5,824 bases of DNA from Methanobacteriota archaeon (GTDB lineage Archaea; Hydrothermarchaeota; Hydrothermarchaeia; Hydrothermarchaeales; SZUA-236), in NCBI GenBank assembly GCA_003230355.1, contig QIDD01000070.1, forward strand, positions 1 to 5,824, written 5' to 3'. Below, piece by piece: positions 5,324 to 5,824 of this stretch (the stretch's first letter is position 1; each line of letters begins with the position of its first letter). The notes under the pieces are model-generated. The model saw only the letters and a list, made by a program, of their open reading frames with translations. It did no database searches and had not been told where the DNA came from. Both the position numbers and the translations under genes were made by a program.

Positions 5324-5728
5324 TTAATGGTCTGTCTGGGGAGTAGGTAATGGTTGATTTGATTCTTTGAGGGCCCTGTCGATTGCGCTTAGTATTTCAA
5401 TGCCTTTTGAAGGTTTTCCAAGGTGTGCACTGGCTCCGGAGTATTTGAAGCTTTTTTGCACTGAGTCGTGGCTGTTTTTCACTGAGAGCATGATGATTGG
5501 CGTGTTCTTTGTTTTATCCTGTGATTTCAGCGTTTTGGCCACGTCCCAGCCGTTTATATCTGGCATGAGTATGTCAAGCACGATGAGGGCGGGATTTTCT
5601 GTTTCAGCTTTTATTATCCCTTCTGCTCCTGTGTAGGCTTCTTCCACTTGGTGGCCGCCTTTTTCAAGCACTTTTTTTACAAGATATACTATATCTGGTT
5701 CGTCATCTATTAGGAGTATCTTTGCCAT
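5324..5728 (-). CDS. Stand-alone response regulator (receiver domain)
   Basis: This is a 134-residue single CheY-like receiver domain without an output domain. It is the phosphorylated partner in two-component signalling and acts through protein contacts. Numbered from the chosen start, the acidic pair is D8-D9, the phosphoacceptor is D52 in VLDILMPDINGWD, the switch Ser is S82 in IIMLSVK and the conserved Lys is K105 in LGKP. A polar tail with several Pro (about 124-134) follows. I chose the ATG at 5728 because MAKILLIDDE is the usual family opening and AAGGG lies 6 nt before it. An ATG at 5734 would add Met-Pro. No histidine kinase is in view, so its partner is unknown. The coding strand is rich in A and C. 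Confidence 0.93.
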   Translation of the reverse strand: MAKILLIDDEPDIVYLVKKVLEKGGHQVEEAYTGAEGIIKAETENPALIVLDILMPDINGWDVAKTLKSQDKTKNTPIIMLSVKNSHDSVQKSFKYSGASAHLGKPSKGIEILSAIDRALKESNQPLPTPQTDH

Positions 5729-5775
5729 AGGCATCCCTTTTTACTTTACACCACTTCTCTCTGCATTTTTCATGG

Positions 5776-5783
5776 CATATAAA
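5776..5783 (-). promoter_or_regulatory. Probable TATA box of the response regulator gene
   Basis: The minus strand reads TTTATATG. A start about 26 nt downstream (near 5753) gives a leader of about 20-25 nt before the two possible ATGs at 5734 and 5728. Confidence 0.5.
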
Positions 5784-5824
5784 TCTTGCCCGCGCCCAGT
5801 GGCGGCGGCTGTTCGATGTTTTGT

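Noticed and set aside
5772..5824. Possible plus-strand gene starting at the ATG at 5772 and leaving the window
   Set aside because: Only about 17 codons are visible, there is no ribosome binding site, and the TATA box of the response regulator overlaps it.

Overview
This is an archaeal chromosome segment, most likely from a euryarchaeon or a relative of one; I cannot name a genus. The case for archaea is as follows. UPF0147, the DUF5679-type zinc ribbon and the p27-autoantigen-type zinc ribbon are archaeal small-protein families. The motor ATPase and KaiC-like protein are of archaeal type. The tRNA-Ala has no encoded CCA. Several genes have TATA-type boxes about 25 nt before the expected transcript start. 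A stand-alone response regulator also fits Euryarchaeota better than Thermoproteota.

Layout: (1) 1-508, plus strand: the C-terminal part of a pyruvate:ferredoxin oxidoreductase alpha subunit, entering from the left. (2) 495-3884, minus strand: a tightly overlapping three-gene unit, read from right to left. It encodes an EVE-domain/KaiC-type RecA ATPase fusion, a FlaI/GspE-family secretion or pilus motor ATPase (23-nt overlap) and an UppP/BacA-type polyprenyl diphosphatase (4-nt ATGA overlap). Its end overlaps the end of porA by 14 nt. (3) 4052-4390, minus: a p27-type zinc-ribbon protein, probably made from a leaderless transcript. (4) 4483-4834, plus: a UPF0147 protein followed by tRNA-Ala(CGC). 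(5) 4835-5122: a gene-free stretch with inverted repeats, a tandem repeat and a cluster of GTTCG/CGAAC motifs. (6) 5123-5728, minus: a 46-residue four-cysteine zinc ribbon (DUF5679 type) and, upstream of it, a single-domain response regulator.

Two things stand out. The first is the EVE-KaiC fusion and its coupling to a motor ATPase and a lipid-carrier phosphatase. An EVE domain is a reader of modified nucleic acid (PUA/YTH superfamily), whereas KaiC and FlaI-like ATPases normally belong to signalling and envelope machines. The second is a sharp change in strand composition around the gene-free stretch. By hand count, plus-strand 4021-4740 has A 296, T 108, G 99, C 217 although it holds one minus-strand gene and one plus-strand gene. 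Plus-strand 5281-5740 has A 84, T 180, G 110, C 86. The sign of the change (C-rich to G-rich, left to right) is that of a replication origin, and the clustered motifs lie between the two sides, but no known origin-recognition box or initiator gene is visible here.
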